From NCBI GenBank assembly GCA_027005175.1, contig JALTMC010000058.1, positions 1 through 8,210 of the forward strand: DNA of 8,210 nucleotides, read 5' to 3'. This DNA comes from Myxococcales bacterium. Its GTDB lineage: Bacteria > Myxococcota_C > UBA6777. Positions within the stretch are counted from its first letter, which is position 1; each line of letters begins with the position of its first letter. The translations under genes were made by a program, and so were the position numbers. This document shows positions 7,247-8,210 of this stretch, one piece after another. A model generated the notes under the pieces. It worked only from the letters and a program-made list of their open reading frames with translations, was not told the DNA's origin and searched no databases.

Positions 7247-7400
7247 GCCACCACTGTTGGAATTAGGGTAGGCAGGCACCACTGTTGGAATTAGGGTAGG
7301 CAGGCACCACTGTTGGAATTAGGGTAGGCAGGCACCACTGTTGGAATTAGGGTAGGCAGGCACCACTGTTGGAATTAGGGTAGGCAGGCACCAATGCCGG
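7247..7400. repeat. Tandem array B: 28-bp units copying the lipoprotein gene's 3' end
   Basis: Four identical 28-bp units lie at 7261-7288, 7289-7316, 7317-7344 and 7345-7372. A fifth at 7373-7400 matches 25 of 28 and is itself the end of the lipoprotein gene. A decayed or partial copy precedes them, with the last 13 bases before 7261 nearly matching. On the minus strand each perfect unit contains codons for NSGACLP followed by TAA; the gene's own end reads GIGACLP followed by TAA. The array thus consists of copies of the last seven codons, the stop and four linking bases, extending into the 3' untranslated region. The perfect identity of four copies suggests recent expansion. Confidence 0.95.
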
Positions 7401-8052
7401 AAGCCAGAGCTTTGCATTTGGTGTTGGGTGTGGTGCACACGGGCTGATTTTTGGATCCAGCATGTGTTGCTGGTTGACATGCTTCTTCACAAGTACCGAT
7501 GGAGCCATCATTCTTGGTATCGACACAGATATACCTTTCCTGGCACCCTCCATAACGAAGCAAGCACCTGGCTTGTGGCTTATGGCGAATTAAACCTTTA
7601 TAGCTACCATTTCCAAAGAGTTGTCCGGGGAAGAAAATACAAACGCCATCCGTCCCACCACTCAAAGCAATGCAATTTTCAGGAGCGAGACAATTGGGAT
7701 TCTGCACTTCCCCCTCTCCCTCCTTGGGGTTGCACTTGAAAAAGCAAGCTTTAGTAACACCACCTAAGCCCAAGCAGCTAGTTCCACCTGTGCAGAGAGC
7801 ATCATCAGTAGTACAGTCTTTTAAGTGTATTGCGTTGGGATAGATTGGAACACGACCAGACTTTCCGTCTGGAAAAGGACCTGCTCCCGTTTCATAACCA
7901 GCTGCTGTCGATTTGGTAGCCGTTTTTTGTCCTGGCTCAACGACAGGGATATCAATCTGTGTTCCACAGGCCACAAAGAACATACAAAAAGCCATCAAAC
8001 CCATAGAAAGGGAACGTTGACTCAAGAAAGAAAAAAAGATGCTTGCCTTCAC
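7375..8052 (-). CDS. Cysteine-rich lipoprotein with duplicated eight-cysteine module
   Basis: A 225-residue protein of unknown function. Residues 1-28 form a signal peptide with a hydrophobic core (LSMGLMAFCMFFVA) and a lipobox FVAC, predicting lipid attachment at Cys29. A Pro/Gly/Thr-rich linker (about 30-75) follows. The rest has 16 further cysteines in two sets of eight: 80, 87, 93, 103, 107, 121, 127, 138 and 163, 170, 176, 188, 192, 206, 213, 223. The spacings are nearly equal, so the domain is an internal duplication, probably fixed by up to eight disulfides outside the cytoplasm. Similar cysteine-patterned lipoproteins are common in Myxococcota. The frame is open from an ATG at 8115 (246 residues), but the GTG at 8050-8052 is chosen: AGGAG lies 7 nt upstream and the signal peptide then begins properly (MKASIFFSF). 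The last codons and stop are the gene-proximal unit of array B. Confidence 0.85.
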   Translation of the reverse strand: MKASIFFSFLSQRSLSMGLMAFCMFFVACGTQIDIPVVEPGQKTATKSTAAGYETGAGPFPDGKSGRVPIYPNAIHLKDCTTDDALCTGGTSCLGLGGVTKACFFKCNPKEGEGEVQNPNCLAPENCIALSGGTDGVCIFFPGQLFGNGSYKGLIRHKPQARCLLRYGGCQERYICVDTKNDGSIGTCEEACQPATHAGSKNQPVCTTPNTKCKALASGIGACLP

Positions 8053-8059
8053 GAGACAA

Positions 8060-8064
8060 CTCCT
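8060..8064 (-). promoter_or_regulatory. Ribosome-binding site deciding the lipoprotein start
   Basis: AGGAG on the minus strand, seven bases before the GTG at 8050-8052. The upstream in-frame ATGs at 8115 and 8082 lack an equally good site and would place about 20 extra polar residues before the signal peptide. Confidence 0.75.
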
Positions 8065-8117
8065 ATTATGCCAGATGATCATAGCTTGTTGGAAAGATTT
8101 AAAGGAAAGGGTCAAAC

Positions 8118-8143
8118 ACTGAAGATTTCAGGAAAGTTTCAGT
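8118..8143. promoter_or_regulatory. Inverted and direct repeats upstream of the lipoprotein gene
   Basis: ACTGAA (8118-8123) and TTCAGT (8138-8143) are perfect inverted arms. Within them, GAAGATTTCAG (8121-8131) and GAAAGTTTCAG (8132-8142) are tandem 11-bp direct repeats matching at 9 positions. The site lies 66-91 bp upstream of the start and overlaps a possible minus-strand -10 (TATACT, 8141-8146 on the opposite strand). This makes it a candidate operator; no regulator can be named. Confidence 0.35.
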
Positions 8144-8170
8144 ATAAAAGCCGCTGTTTGGTGTATCTCA

Positions 8171-8193
8171 TCCCCTTGCGATTGTCAAGGGGA
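8171..8193. promoter_or_regulatory. Perfect 8-bp inverted repeat containing a TTGACA
   Basis: TCCCCTTG (8171-8178) and CAAGGGGA (8186-8193) pair perfectly around a 7-nt loop. On the minus strand the first arm and loop contain a consensus -35, TTGACA, pointing toward the lipoprotein gene, but no good -10 lies 16-18 bp further on. No T-run follows on either strand. It could be an operator over a promoter or the end structure of an upstream transcript. Confidence 0.4.
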
Positions 8194-8210
8194 AAGAGCA
8201 CACCCAACAA

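Noticed and set aside
7261-7400. CRISPR array
   Set aside because: The 28-bp units are contiguous with no spacers.
7347-7553. Minus-strand 68-codon ORF overlapping the lipoprotein 3' end
   Set aside because: Out of frame with the cysteine-rich protein and ends in the repeat array; an overlap artefact.
8053-8115. Longer start of the lipoprotein at ATG 8115
   Set aside because: The GTG at 8050-8052 has a well-spaced AGGAG and gives a proper signal peptide; the longer form would bury the signal behind 21 residues.

Overview
The window reads as chromosomal DNA of a Gram-negative bacterium of about 50% GC. The Gram-negative call rests on a periplasmic AMIN/Amidase_3 cell-wall amidase and a lipobox-bearing, cysteine-rich lipoprotein. 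A long protein combining an MJ0042-type zinc ribbon, a GYF_2-like domain, one membrane helix and many TPRs, next to a paired-cysteine lipoprotein, is most typical of the Myxococcota/Bradymonadota (former deltaproteobacterial) group. That taxonomic guess is an inference from architecture only. No mobile element, phage gene, CRISPR array, tRNA or rRNA was recognised.

Layout: 1-53 holds no assignable feature. 54-234 is a seven-unit tandem array that overlaps the 3' end of a minus-strand N-acetylmuramoyl-L-alanine amidase gene (211-1719). A divergent intergenic region (1720-1865) separates it from thiI (1866-3323, plus strand), encoding the tRNA 4-thiouridine sulfurtransferase with its C-terminal rhodanese domain. 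A short gap with a perfect TATAAT box and a 9-bp hairpin leads into a 1148-residue zinc-ribbon/GYF/TM/TPR protein (3405-6851, plus). A convergent intergenic region of about 390 bp (6852-7246) contains several inverted repeats and unassigned open frames but no convincing gene. A second tandem array (about 7247-7400) overlaps the 3' end of a minus-strand lipoprotein gene (7375-8052). Its upstream region (8053-8210) carries two inverted repeats.

The genes do not form one pathway. The amidase splits septal or peripheral peptidoglycan. ThiI makes s4U8 in tRNA and can feed sulfur to thiamine synthesis. The TPR protein is probably an inner-membrane scaffold linking cytoplasmic sensing or binding modules to a large repeat domain. 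The lipoprotein is an exported, disulfide-stabilised surface or periplasmic protein.

The most notable observation is that the two arrays, unrelated in sequence, are built the same way. In each, the unit (27 or 28 bp) is a copy of the last seven codons plus the stop codon of the adjacent minus-strand gene plus 3-4 bases, repeated downstream into the 3' untranslated region. A second notable point is that the lipoprotein consists of two copies of an eight-cysteine module with almost identical spacing.
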